Shown here: positions 26,944-36,915 of the stretch, one piece after another
Layout of the letters: the number at the start of each line of letters is the position of its first letter
Numbering within the stretch: position 1 is the stretch's first letter
Source: Maylandia zebra
Taxonomy: Eukaryota > Chordata > Actinopteri > Cichliformes > Cichlidae
DNA length: 64,000 nucleotides
Assembly (NCBI RefSeq): GCF_041146795.1
Contig: NC_135185.1
Location: 26,352,529 to 26,416,528, forward strand
Reading direction: 5' to 3'
Position numbers and translations under genes: made by a program
Notes under the pieces: model-generated
Database searches by the model: none
Told to the model about the DNA's origin: nothing
What the model saw: only the letters and a program-made list of their open reading frames with translations

Positions 26944-29900
26944 ATGGATACACAGCAGCCATCTAGAAAATCCAGTCGTGATAGTAGACCTCCTGCCTAC
27001 CTGCAACAGTATGAAGTTCAGTACCCTGGAGCTAGAAGAGCTACATGTGAGACAGAGAGCCAAACTGAATGTCAGCACAGTGATAAAGACACACATGGGC
27101 TGCAGGATCCTGTCGGAGAGTCAGAAAGACCACCAGAGACATCCCTTGTTCCTTTACCCACCACCCAAGATGAGGTCATGAGGGAACTCCTAACGACCAT
27201 GAGGGAGATTAAGCAATTTATGGTTCAATCATCTCCTTCCCATTCTCGTAGCTCCAGATCTTCCATTCGCACAGTCTCATCTGATGGAATCAAAGCTTCT
27301 GTATGCAGTTTACGAGCCAGTCCTCAAACACATCAACAACATGAGCAGCTCCCAGTGATTGATACAGTAACCTGTCAATCACCCTTCCAGCCCCCGCAGA
27401 TTAGCCGTCAGTCTGGCTTAGTTACAGCTGCCAGCCCTCCTTTACCTAATTCAACAATACTAGATGTTGCTATCCCTTCAACTGGTTTGCCTAGACCAGT
27501 CCTTGCTACAGAAGATGAGACTCCCTTTGATTTCCTGGCCTTATCACGGCAGGATCCCGACCAGATCTCATGTGTTCAACCTGCTGTTCCTTTAGCTGAA
27601 GACCCTGTTCAACCTCTCATTCGCATATCTGACCACAAGCATTGCCCTCCTCTAGAGCAGCAACCAGCTACATCCAATACCTCATATGAACAGAAACCTT
27701 TGATATCTGGTACTGCTAGCTCGGGTCACTCCTCTAGCACGAGAACACATGTATATAAGCTTGAAGGTCCTTCATTTCCAGACCTTAGTAGAGAAGACGA
27801 GATGCAATACAGGATGTTACGGATGGCCCTTACAAACCTTCTTGATCCTCATGAGACAGAGCACTTCAAATATCATGTCCTTCTTGATCACCTCAAAGTA
27901 GACCAAGCTAAACGATTAGCTCTTGCCTTTTCCTACGCTCCTGACCCATACACTCAAGCCATCAAAGCCCTTGATGAGCGTTATGGGCAACCAAGACAGC
28001 TGGCATTGAAAGAGCTAAAGAATATACTGGAACTGCCTCCTATCAGAGCAGGTGATGGCCAGAGCCTTGATAATTTTGCTCTTCGAGTACAGGCTTTAGT
28101 TGGGTTGCTTAGCACTATGGGAGAACAAGGACGTGCAGAACTAGACTGTGGCTCCCATGTCGATCGCTTGTTAGTGAAGTTGCCTGCAGAGCATTTCAGT
28201 CGCTTCAAACGGCATGTTTACAGGGAACAGGGAGAAATGACGTATACCTTGCCTTTGTTCTCATCCTGGTTGCAAATGGAATGCAGGTGTCAACCAAAGA
28301 AGGCCAGTCCTGTTCCATCCTTCAACCAGACACGACCTGCCCGTAAGTACGCTTCTCCACTTACAACAATATTACATGAAGCAAATACATCTGATGATTC
28401 TGTACATGCAACACAGCCGATCATGACAACTAAGGCTACATGTGCATATTGCTGCTCACCAGAACATCACATTAGTAAGTGTCCTGGGTTTATTCAGAAG
28501 ACAAAGGATGAGAAAACAAACTGGATAAAAGTAAACAAACGGTGTTGGCGTTGTGCTAGGAATCATCAGGCCGCAAAGTGTGACCTAAAGAAAGCATGTG
28601 CCACCTGTATGGGACTACATCTCCAGATCCTATGCGATGTAAATAAGAGATCTAAAACTGACACTCATCCTGTAGTGAGGACGCTATACTTTGATAGACC
28701 TAGTGATTGTCCTAGTGTCCTTTTAAAGGTCGTGAAAGTGCTCCTGCGAAATGGCAAAAGAACCCTTGAAACATACGCAGTACTTGACGATGGCTCCCAG
28801 CGTACCATTCTTCTGACATCAGCTGCACAGCATCTCAACCTAACTGGGGAAGCAGAGAGATTATCACTTAGAACGGTCCGTCAGGAAGTTGAAACTATTC
28901 ATGGTTCTTCCGTAAGTTTCAAAATCTCACCCATCGCACACCCAGAGAAAACCTACACAATTACTAATGCCTTCACTGCAAATCACCTAGCACTTTCAGA
29001 CCACACCTACCCTGTATCATCTCTCCAACGGAGATACAAGCATCTTCAAGGTATCCCATTACCCATTATTAATAAAGCAGCGCCACTCCTGCTCATAGGC
29101 TCAGATCATACTCACCTCATCACGCCTACTGCTCCATTGAGACAGGGACCATATGAGTCTCCTGCAGGAGTTAAAACCCAATTAGGATGGACACTTCAAG
29201 GCCCGATCACAGATTTTCATCCCCAGAGCAGTACAGAGCACGTGCAGTGTTTGTTCACATCTCTCAGTTCATCTGCAGATGTACTGCGTTATCATGTTGA
29301 GAAGCTATGGCAACTAGACACTTTACCTGAATACAGTGAGAAATCTGTGATCCGATCAAAGCAAGATCAACTGGCACTGGAACTCCTTGAACAGGCCACA
29401 AAAAGGGTTGAGATCCATGGTGTTAATCGCTACGCCACTCCTCTTCTTCGGATGGCAAACTTTCCTCCTTTGAATGTCCCTCCAAATGTAGTCATGTCTA
29501 GACTCCGCAACACTGAGGCTCGGTTAGCTAAAGATCCTGGCAAAGCCATGTCTTACAAGGATCAGATTTTGAAATTGGAGCAAGCAGGCTATATAGTCAA
29601 ACTTAGCCCAGAGGAGATGCACAATAGCAAAGAAACCTGGTATATCCCTCATCATATGACAAGTCACAACAATAAAGATCGCATAGTCTTTGACTGCTCT
29701 TTCACATTTCAAGGTCAGTGTCTCAATAAGTACCTATTGCCAGGACCAATCCTAGGCCCAACACTTCTTGGTGTTTTGTTGCGTTTTAGGCAACATTCAG
29801 TAGCAATAAGTGGCGACATCAAAGGCATGTTTCACCAAGTCCGTCTTCTGCCTCCTGATAAACCACTCCTCCGATTCCTGTGGCGTGACATGAACAAAGC

Positions 29901-32592
29901 AGCTCCCCCTTCAGTGTATGAGTGGCAGGTACTCCCCTTTGGCACGACCTGCAGCCCTTGTTGTGCAATCTATGCACTGCAGAAACATGTGAAGGAATAT
30001 CAATCTGACAAAGATGTGCAGTCTTCAGTAATGCAGTGTTTCTATGTTGATAACTGCTTGCAGAGTTTTCCATCAGCAGAGTTAGCTCGAACACTCCTAG
30101 ACAAATTAAGAAACCATCTATCAGAAGGAGGCTTCGACCTTCGCCAGTGGGCCAGCAATAATCCTGTTGTGATTAGCCATCTACCATCTGAGGTAAGAAC
30201 GGCAAGTAATGAACTTTGCCTGACTGAAGACAAGCCATCTGGCCCACCTGAACGCACATTAGGATTATTGTGGAATTGTGAGACTGATTTGTTTGCCTAT
30301 AAATACAGAACTCTAGCCTCACACCCCACCACAATGCGTCGTATCTATGCAGTACTTGCTCGTCTGTATGACCCATTAGGCTACTTACTCCCATTCACAA
30401 CACGCGCCAAAACCTTGGTGCAAGAGCTATGGAGAAAAGAGAGAGATTGGGACGACCCTTCCCTTCCACACGACCTCTTAGAGGCATGGAAGTCCTGGGA
30501 AGAAGAACTTTGTTATCTCCCACAAATTGCCATCCCACGTTGCTATACTTCTAAGGAAATGGATGTTTCTACCACAGTTCGAGACATTCATATCTTCTGT
30601 GATGCTTCAGAGCGAGCATATGGTGCTGTCGCATATTTGAGATCAGATGATCTTGAAGGCCATGTAGAACTGAGTTTCTTGTTAGCCCGCTCACGTGTTG
30701 CTCCTAAACGGCATTTAACAATACCCAGACTGGAGCTATGCGCAGCCCTACTAGGCGCACGCCTCAGTGAGCTCATACAAACAGAACTCACCTTACCAGT
30801 CAGGACTACCACCCTTTGGTCTGACTCGACAACTGTACTTCACTGGCTTCAGTCAGATTCCTGCCGTTTCAAGGTATTCGTAGGAGCCAGAGTCTCAGAA
30901 ATTCAAAACCTCACAAACAGTCAAGACTGGAGATACATCAATTCAGCCACAAATCCTGCTGATGATGTTACGAGAGGTAAATCCCTGAAAGAGTTCCTTA
31001 GCCCAAACAGGTGGACTGAGGGTCCCTCGTTTCTGCATGAACCTCCAAATAACTGGCCCACAGTTACAGATCTCCATCCTGATGATGATCAGACTGAGTT
31101 AAAGAAATCCTACTTTTTTGGTATTGTCAGTATACCCTCCCATACATACACACCCAGCTTCAGAACGTATCAAGAGCTATTGGATTTCACGGCTCATTCA
31201 CTCTCCAACCAAAAGGGTAACATTCCTTCTGTAGCTGATTATCAAACAGCAGAACAAGAAATCCTTCGTCAGGCACAACTGGACAGTTTCGGTGAAGACT
31301 TAGCCCGTTTACAGTCAGACAAACCCCTCTCATCCGACAGCCGTCTATTGTGTTTGTCACCAGTGTTGTGCAGGAATTCTGGACTTATCCATGTAGGAGG
31401 CCGATTACGGCAAAGCCCAGACTTGGAATTGAATGTCATTCACCCAATAGTACTTGATCCTGCTCATCCAGTGACCAAACTGATCATACAAAATTATGAT
31501 GACAAACTGCATCATGCTGGTTCAGAAAGACTTTTTGCTGAACTACGTCGGAAATTCTGGATTCTCAGAGGAAGGGAAGCCGTACGCAGGCATCGGTATA
31601 GCTGCGTCGCATGTCAGAAATGGAGAGCACAGCCCATCATTCCCAAGATGTCAGACTTGCCTGCTGCTCGTCTTAGGTTATTCAAACCACCTTTCTACTC
31701 CACAGGAATAGACTGCTTTGGACCATACAAGGTCAAGACAGGCCGCAGATCGGAGAAAAGGTGGGGAATAATATTCAAATGTCTCACCACTCGGTGTATA
31801 CATCTTGACCTCCTAAACAGTATGGATACAGACTCCTTCCTCATGGCCCTCCAACGATTCATTTCTCGACGAGGAACACCCCTGGAAATTATATGTGATC
31901 AAGGAACTAACTTCAAAGGAGGAGATAAGGAACTACGGGCAGCTTTTAACAACCTTGCTCCGACTCTACAGCCGGTCCTGATGACTAAAAGAATCCATTT
32001 CAAATTCAATCCCCCGCATGCACCCCATTTCGGTGGAGCCTGGGAGAGGGAGATACGTTCTGTGAAGAATGCTCTGAAGAGAACCATTGGTGCACAGATG
32101 GTCACTGAAGAGGTCTTAAGAACAGTCCTAATTGAGATTGAAGGCATTCTTAACTCAAAACCCCTAGGCTATGTATCCTCAGACATTGCGGACATTGACC
32201 CCGTAACCCCAAACCTTCTCCTTATGGGCCGACATGATTCATCACTCCCCCTGGTATCCTATTCTGATTCTGACCTCCTAGGCCGACGACGATGGCGACA
32301 TGCACAAATATTGGCAGATCACTTCTGGCGACACTTCATAAGAGACTATCTACCATCCCTCCAAAGAAGACCCAAATGGCAGAAGGAAAAACCAGATCTC
32401 ACATTGAACTCTGTCGTCATGATTATGGATTCACACCTTCCACGAGCCCTTTGGCCTGTAGGAAGAGTGACGCGCTTGCTGAAAAGCCCAGATGACCACA
32501 TCAGAACTGTGGAGGTCTTAGTACAGGATAAAACCTATATCCGCCCTGTCTCCTGTCTGATCCCCCTGCCCTCGCTTCCTGACGAAGACTGA
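26944..32592 (+). CDS. BEL/Pao Gag-Pol polyprotein, intact
   Basis: Single ORF of 1882 codons starting 31 nt after the LTR. In order it shows: a polar N-terminal region; a Gag-like DUF1759 region at about residues 280-450; two CCHC knuckles (C500-x2-C-x4-H-x4-C, and CWRC...H...C shortly after); and an A17-type aspartic protease with LDDGSQ (D615). The reverse transcriptase has FDCS near 916, catalytic D958 in SGDIKGMFHQV and FYVDN (D1036, with N1037 in place of the usual second D). RNase H follows with D1220, E1264 and D1294. The integrase has a zinc-binding region and D1590, D1652 and E1701. A DUF5641-type C-terminus (RRRWRHAQ...) ends the protein. Length and order fit BEL/Pao. It would assemble capsids and carry out reverse transcription and integration of its own RNA. 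No frameshift or stop is present. Confidence 0.97.
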   Translation: MDTQQPSRKSSRDSRPPAYLQQYEVQYPGARRATCETESQTECQHSDKDTHGLQDPVGESERPPETSLVPLPTTQDEVMRELLTTMREIKQFMVQSSPSHSRSSRSSIRTVSSDGIKASVCSLRASPQTHQQHEQLPVIDTVTCQSPFQPPQISRQSGLVTAASPPLPNSTILDVAIPSTGLPRPVLATEDETPFDFLALSRQDPDQISCVQPAVPLAEDPVQPLIRISDHKHCPPLEQQPATSNTSYEQKPLISGTASSGHSSSTRTHVYKLEGPSFPDLSREDEMQYRMLRMALTNLLDPHETEHFKYHVLLDHLKVDQAKRLALAFSYAPDPYTQAIKALDERYGQPRQLALKELKNILELPPIRAGDGQSLDNFALRVQALVGLLSTMGEQGRAELDCGSHVDRLLVKLPAEHFSRFKRHVYREQGEMTYTLPLFSSWLQMECRCQPKKASPVPSFNQTRPARKYASPLTTILHEANTSDDSVHATQPIMTTKATCAYCCSPEHHISKCPGFIQKTKDEKTNWIKVNKRCWRCARNHQAAKCDLKKACATCMGLHLQILCDVNKRSKTDTHPVVRTLYFDRPSDCPSVLLKVVKVLLRNGKRTLETYAVLDDGSQRTILLTSAAQHLNLTGEAERLSLRTVRQEVETIHGSSVSFKISPIAHPEKTYTITNAFTANHLALSDHTYPVSSLQRRYKHLQGIPLPIINKAAPLLLIGSDHTHLITPTAPLRQGPYESPAGVKTQLGWTLQGPITDFHPQSSTEHVQCLFTSLSSSADVLRYHVEKLWQLDTLPEYSEKSVIRSKQDQLALELLEQATKRVEIHGVNRYATPLLRMANFPPLNVPPNVVMSRLRNTEARLAKDPGKAMSYKDQILKLEQAGYIVKLSPEEMHNSKETWYIPHHMTSHNNKDRIVFDCSFTFQGQCLNKYLLPGPILGPTLLGVLLRFRQHSVAISGDIKGMFHQVRLLPPDKPLLRFLWRDMNKAAPPSVYEWQVLPFGTTCSPCCAIYALQKHVKEYQSDKDVQSSVMQCFYVDNCLQSFPSAELARTLLDKLRNHLSEGGFDLRQWASNNPVVISHLPSEVRTASNELCLTEDKPSGPPERTLGLLWNCETDLFAYKYRTLASHPTTMRRIYAVLARLYDPLGYLLPFTTRAKTLVQELWRKERDWDDPSLPHDLLEAWKSWEEELCYLPQIAIPRCYTSKEMDVSTTVRDIHIFCDASERAYGAVAYLRSDDLEGHVELSFLLARSRVAPKRHLTIPRLELCAALLGARLSELIQTELTLPVRTTTLWSDSTTVLHWLQSDSCRFKVFVGARVSEIQNLTNSQDWRYINSATNPADDVTRGKSLKEFLSPNRWTEGPSFLHEPPNNWPTVTDLHPDDDQTELKKSYFFGIVSIPSHTYTPSFRTYQELLDFTAHSLSNQKGNIPSVADYQTAEQEILRQAQLDSFGEDLARLQSDKPLSSDSRLLCLSPVLCRNSGLIHVGGRLRQSPDLELNVIHPIVLDPAHPVTKLIIQNYDDKLHHAGSERLFAELRRKFWILRGREAVRRHRYSCVACQKWRAQPIIPKMSDLPAARLRLFKPPFYSTGIDCFGPYKVKTGRRSEKRWGIIFKCLTTRCIHLDLLNSMDTDSFLMALQRFISRRGTPLEIICDQGTNFKGGDKELRAAFNNLAPTLQPVLMTKRIHFKFNPPHAPHFGGAWEREIRSVKNALKRTIGAQMVTEEVLRTVLIEIEGILNSKPLGYVSSDIADIDPVTPNLLLMGRHDSSLPLVSYSDSDLLGRRRWRHAQILADHFWRHFIRDYLPSLQRRPKWQKEKPDLTLNSVVMIMDSHLPRALWPVGRVTRLLKSPDDHIRTVEVLVQDKTYIRPVSCLIPLPSLPDED

Positions 32593-32637
32593 TCCTGATC
32601 ATATCAACATATTTCTCACTAGAAATATGGGGGCGGC

Positions 32638-33089
32638 TGTTGTAGAGACCCACCTTTTAGCACATCCCAGCACACCCACTCACTTCACCAGATGCACCTT
32701 GTTTAGTTCTCTCACCTTTGATTGGGTGTGGTGCTTGTCCTTGATTGCACTCACCTGTCACACATTATATGTCACACAGTACATAAGGACTGCATTCACT
32801 TTTGGCTCACTCTTTCCTCACTTCCACACGGGGCGGCAGCTGAGGTGAGGTTCTGTTTGGGTTTTTATTTTATGTAATGTTAAGGTAATGAGTAACTTGA
32901 ATCTCTGTTTTCTTTCAGCATTGGCAGTCCATGTGTGTCTTTGTTTCCTTCCTTTTTTGCCTTATTTATTTGAGAATAAAAGGAGTACCCTGAAAATAAT
33001 TCTGCATTAGATGGCTGCTTTTCTTATTCTAACCGGATGAGCCCATGAAGCTGATTGCTTCAGCCCTGAACCTTCCTCCCTTCAAAACA
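32638..33089 (+). repeat. 3' LTR of BEL/Pao element 1
   Basis: 452 bp, identical to the 5' LTR by eye apart from one extra CT at about 32,905. Followed by the target duplication GTTGT. Confidence 0.95.
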
Positions 33090-33371
33090 GTTGTGAAAGA
33101 TGGCATTGTATTGCTCTGTGGAAAACTGATGGAAACCCTGTGTTTTGATGACCATTATCATGCATTTAGGGTCAGACTGCATCCCAATATGGTGCTGAAG
33201 ATGTTGAACATAAATGAGCTGTGTTGCTTCTTCAAATCAAGTATGGCATTTCAGATTCCTCCCTGTATGTCGTTCCATATTGCCGTTTTATGCTGAACTA
33301 ATTCATTGTTTTAAAGTGTTTTATACACTACATGAGATGTTTTTATATTTTGAGCCTGACATAAAAATAAA
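33090..33371 (+). pseudogene. cargo pseudogene, C-terminal end after the retrotransposon
   Basis: The reading frame left at 26,462 resumes here once one GTTGT copy is counted, giving KDGIVLLCGKLMETLCFDDH and then YHAFRV. After a further frame change or small intron near 33,240-33,254 the end SLYVVPYCRFMLN and TAA (33,299-33,301) can be read. AATAAA at 33,366-33,371 is the likely poly(A) signal. The block FDDHYHAFRV is a recurrent C-terminal motif of an uncharacterised teleost family, from memory. Confidence 0.6.
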
Positions 33372-33475
33372 GCTGTTAAATGTATTATCTAGTTGTGGTT
33401 TTTGCTCACTTGTTTTATATGTAAAAGCATTATTAAAAACCAGGTTTTCATGCTGCAAAACAGTGAATTGTGTGT

Positions 33476-33930
33476 AAAGGTAACACTACAGGAAGAGTTT
33501 TAGTAACATTATTTGGTGTAAAATTAATTACAAATTTTACTCTATGGGAGCTAATTTTTCACTAGAGATTAGTGTATGAATAACACAGTATAGAGTAACA
33601 TCAACTCCCATCAGAGTTCTTTGAACCCCCAGTGTTAATTTCAAATAACACAATTCAGTGTTAAAAATCAGTGGGATTTTACTCAAATAGAGTTAATTTA
33701 TCACTAGAATAGAGTAAATAATATGACACTACTAGTAGTGTTAAGTTGATTTAACACTATGCGGTGTTACTCTGTTAAATTTTTACTCTGTTTAGAGTTA
33801 AATTTACTCTAAAATTTTAACACTATAGAAAGAGTTGATTTAACACCAATTCTGAATGGAACCAAATAGACTCGGAAACAGTGTTAAATTTAACTCTAAG
33901 TGTTAGTTTGACACTGCAAATTTTACTGTG
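33476..33930. repeat. right subterminal repeat block of the large unit
   Basis: Dense irregular array of short motifs in both orientations: AGTGTTAA, TAACACT, AGAGTTAA, TTTACTCT. It ends in ...gcaaattttactgtg at the terminus. A shorter version lies at 20,154-20,310. Such subterminal arrays are typical transposase-binding regions in CACTA-like elements. Confidence 0.75.
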
Positions 33931-35326
33931 TACCCCTGATTAATGTATGACCTGGTAGTAAATATGTTCGAAGGTCACCTAGGCAACTGGAGGCTGGAAA
34001 GTCTGCAAATGACAAGCCATCAGCTTCAAAACAATGTGCAGTGAACAAATCAGTTTTATGTATTAGCTTCACTTTTCAGACCTGGAAACTATGTCCAACC
34101 TTTATATACAGTCTGTTTCTAGCATGCACATTAACATGTGTTATTTCAAAGCACCCCAAACCCAAGTACAGCTTCACTGGTGATGCTTTTATAACACTAT
34201 GGAACCAAAGTTGATTTGAAATGTATATGTGCAGGGAGGTCTACTTAAGAAATATAAGACATCCCAAAATGCATTTTCTCGTTAACATCCTATAACTCTT
34301 CGTCATGCATGAGAGGCCAGGTGTGATCAGGTAATGGTTCAGCCTACTTGTAAAAAAACCAAAAAGAATTCTGCATTTCTATGGTGTATGTGGTGCATGT
34401 GTGTGATATGTTTTTTATTCCTACCCTCAACATCAGCTGTTGCATTAGTATGAAAAAAGAACACATGTTTAAAATTTAGGAATACATGAAAATTTAGTGT
34501 GCGTTCTTTTATCTTTGTGAAGAAATAAAATCGTATTACTCTGGATTTAGTTACGGTCACAAATAAGTATCAAACCAAGTCTTTCAAATATTACATTTTT
34601 CCTGAGAAAGTAAATAGAAATTTGAGAAATTAATAAAAATGTGCTCTGTGGTTATAACAGTTGAAAGAGGTGGCTCATTGATGGGCATACCTCTTCTATT
34701 GTTCTTTTGGCTGATGCCTTATCCACAAGATGTCAACACATGGATCTGTATATTTGATTTGGCATACGGTATTCTTACACCAGAAGCTCTTCCTGATAGA
34801 ACCCTCCCAAGGGATCCTTCACATATTAGGCGAATGTGATGCAAGAATGTGGCAAGAATGTGGTTGATGGTTCCCATATGCAGGACTAATGCATTAATAA
34901 CAAGAAAGACAAATACTTAAAAACCAAAAAGCAACTGTGGACCTGAAACTGCACAACTCAGATCTTTGCATCTCCTTAATGAAACATTTCATTGGGAATA
35001 ATTAACCCCTATTCCTCCAGCCTATCGTCCTCCATCGCTCAGTATTTCTCTCATTTTTTCACGCCTTCTTTGCACTCTTGACGGACCAGCAGCTGAGAGA
35101 GGAAATTACAATGTTCTTTCCCTGTCTCGCTTTCACGCTTGGCTCTCTACGCTTGCTTCCTGGCACAATCGGTCAAGCACTTGGTTCTTTCTGTTGACAT
35201 GAGTCACAATAACCACACACATACACCACATGGACTGAATGTATCATTGACTCGTGCTCGGACTGACTAACCCGGGGGATTGTCTTGTGTTCTCTCCAGG
35301 TGGTGGGTTATCGTGTGAAAGCGCAA

Positions 35327-35364
35327 GACATCAGCTCATTTGCGGTGTCAAATGAGCTGATGTC
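35327..35364. repeat. perfect short hairpin
   Basis: GACATCAGCTCATTTG, six-base loop, then the exact complement (35,349-35,364). No U-run follows and no terminator role is expected in a vertebrate. Confidence 0.9.
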
Positions 35365-36659
35365 ATTTTTACACCACCCTTACTACTGTGAGAAAATACA
35401 GAAGTATACCCTTTGACAAATTAACAAGTCCAGGATGAGTCTAAGTGTTAAAACAAAGTCACACTCTTTATTAAGACTGATTGCTCTTTCTGAAAATAGG
35501 TTAAATCTGCTGACCTTCTGCGGGCTAATATAGAAAAACTCTAGACAAATAAAACCATCTTCACACCATCTAAACTACAGAAACACAACCTCTCAGTCAT
35601 TCACCTCAGCTGTATAGGTACTGTGTCATGACATATGTCAGTCAATCTTTGCACTTTCCTTTTTCTGTGTTTTCTCTGATGTATCACTCTTTAGCGCTGA
35701 ATGCATGCCCAATCACTGAACTTCATTTTGGATGATCCCGCAAAATGTAGAAAGAATCTGTTTCACCGTGGCTTGTTAAAATAATACATCCACAGTTTGG
35801 TGATAAAGATTTGACAAACAAAACACGATATTAATCTTGATGTTAGGAGGTAAACCAACCTTTCAGGAATGTGACTGACTTTTCTGGGATTGAATCCATT
35901 CTGCTCTGGATTACAAAAATCAATATGTAGTCTCACTCCTTGGGACTGTGTTGGTGTTTGCATTCCTGTCAGAGTGAGGAGGCTGCAGTCTGGCACCTGC
36001 CTCCTTCATCCTGCAACATAACTTCAAGGACATCACATCACAAGGGAGCCCGGAGGGAGGCATCATGATGTATCACTACAGTGAGTATCACATCTATCCC
36101 ATCTGAGGTGAAGTAAAACGCTTTATGTTTCACTGCGAAACCTAAAGAGTAATAACACTGCCAGTTTCCTCATCAGTAGCTTACCAGTGTGTGAATATAC
36201 TGGATTGTGTGAGTGTCGGCTTGGGGCTATTCTTTCTGAAAGTAATCCGCGACAGATGGACCTTGAAGGATATTTACTTGCTTAATACTGGTTTGACATT
36301 TTGGGAAATGGGGTATCCTTATTCATGTTATTGTTTAGTGTTAGATGAAGGTACAGATGCCTAGTACTTCTGAAGCTCACAAACTAGTATTATTTCCTTT
36401 GTTCACACAATAACTGAATGTGACAAAGTGCGCTATTTCTTACCTGAAACAATGAATTTCTTCATTTTTTCTTTGGTTTTGTAAGTGGTTTGGTTTTTTT
36501 CATGTCTTTAATCTAATCTAACTGGTCCATGATGTAGTTTAAAAGCTGATAGTCAAACATAAAAGGGTTATCAATCGTTTCATCTAAAGTCAGCAAGGGC
36601 TGTTACATCATCACCTTAATAATTTAGTATTTTGCTGGTAAAAACAAAGCTTCTATCTA

Positions 36660-36915
36660 TTTTCAGTACACACATGCTTATATTTGGCTGTCTATCTTTG
36701 TGAGGATATTTGGTGACGTAATTTAATACTAGCCCATTATCCCAACAATACAACTACAAGAGTTAGCATAAACCTAATTCTAACCTGGACCCGAGAAAAA
36801 CCTGTAACCCTGAAACAGGCCTTTGAAGAGAGTGTGAAAAAGTGAGGACCAACTCACTCAAAATGGTCTAGAACCTCAACCTGGTCCTCACTATAATAGC
36901 TAAACAAGTAAACAC
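36660..36915. repeat. degenerate dispersed teleost repeat
   Basis: Shows 'tatctttgtgaggata', 'taacctggacc', 'tgaaacaggcctttgaag', 'gtgaggacc' and 'ctggtcctcacta' in the order of a common fish repeat, from memory. Strongly diverged. Confidence 0.5.

Larger units (their letters stand above)
26463..33089 (+). mobile_element. full-length BEL/Pao LTR retrotransposon (6.6 kb)
   Basis: Two LTRs (26463-26912, 450 bp; 32638-33089, 452 bp) both start TGTTGTAG and end CAAAACA. They differ, by eye, only in a 2-bp CT indel. The element is flanked by a 5-bp target duplication GTTGT (26,458-26,462 and 33,090-33,094). The internal region has a primer-binding site, one long intact ORF and a G-rich polypurine stretch (about 32,622-32,636) before the 3' LTR. 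It is a young, potentially autonomous copy that interrupts an exon of the cargo pseudogene. Confidence 0.97.
20154..33930 (+). mobile_element. large DNA transposon-like unit with cargo gene and nested insertions
   Basis: The ends are inverted: left CACAGTAAATTTcccAGTGT from 20,154, right (reverse complement) CACAGTAAAATTTgCAGTGT ending at 33,930. They are flanked by TA on both sides (20,152-20,153 and 33,931-33,932). Both ends continue into short subterminal motifs (AGTGTTAAA, AGAGTAAA and complements), sparse on the left and dense on the right (33,476-33,930). Inside are a first exon right after the left end, a chain of spliced exons and an AATAAA (33,366-33,371) just before the right subterminal block. 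This arrangement resembles CACTA/EnSpm-type elements, but no transposase is recognisable, so the superfamily is inference. Without the two nested elements the unit would be about 5.4 kb. Confidence 0.6.

Noticed and set aside
27981-32147. Several minus-strand frames of 60-90 codons
   Set aside because: They lie opposite the BEL/Pao polyprotein and are antisense shadows of it.
35327-35364. Hairpin as a transcription terminator
   Set aside because: Vertebrate pol II genes do not terminate this way, and no T-run follows.
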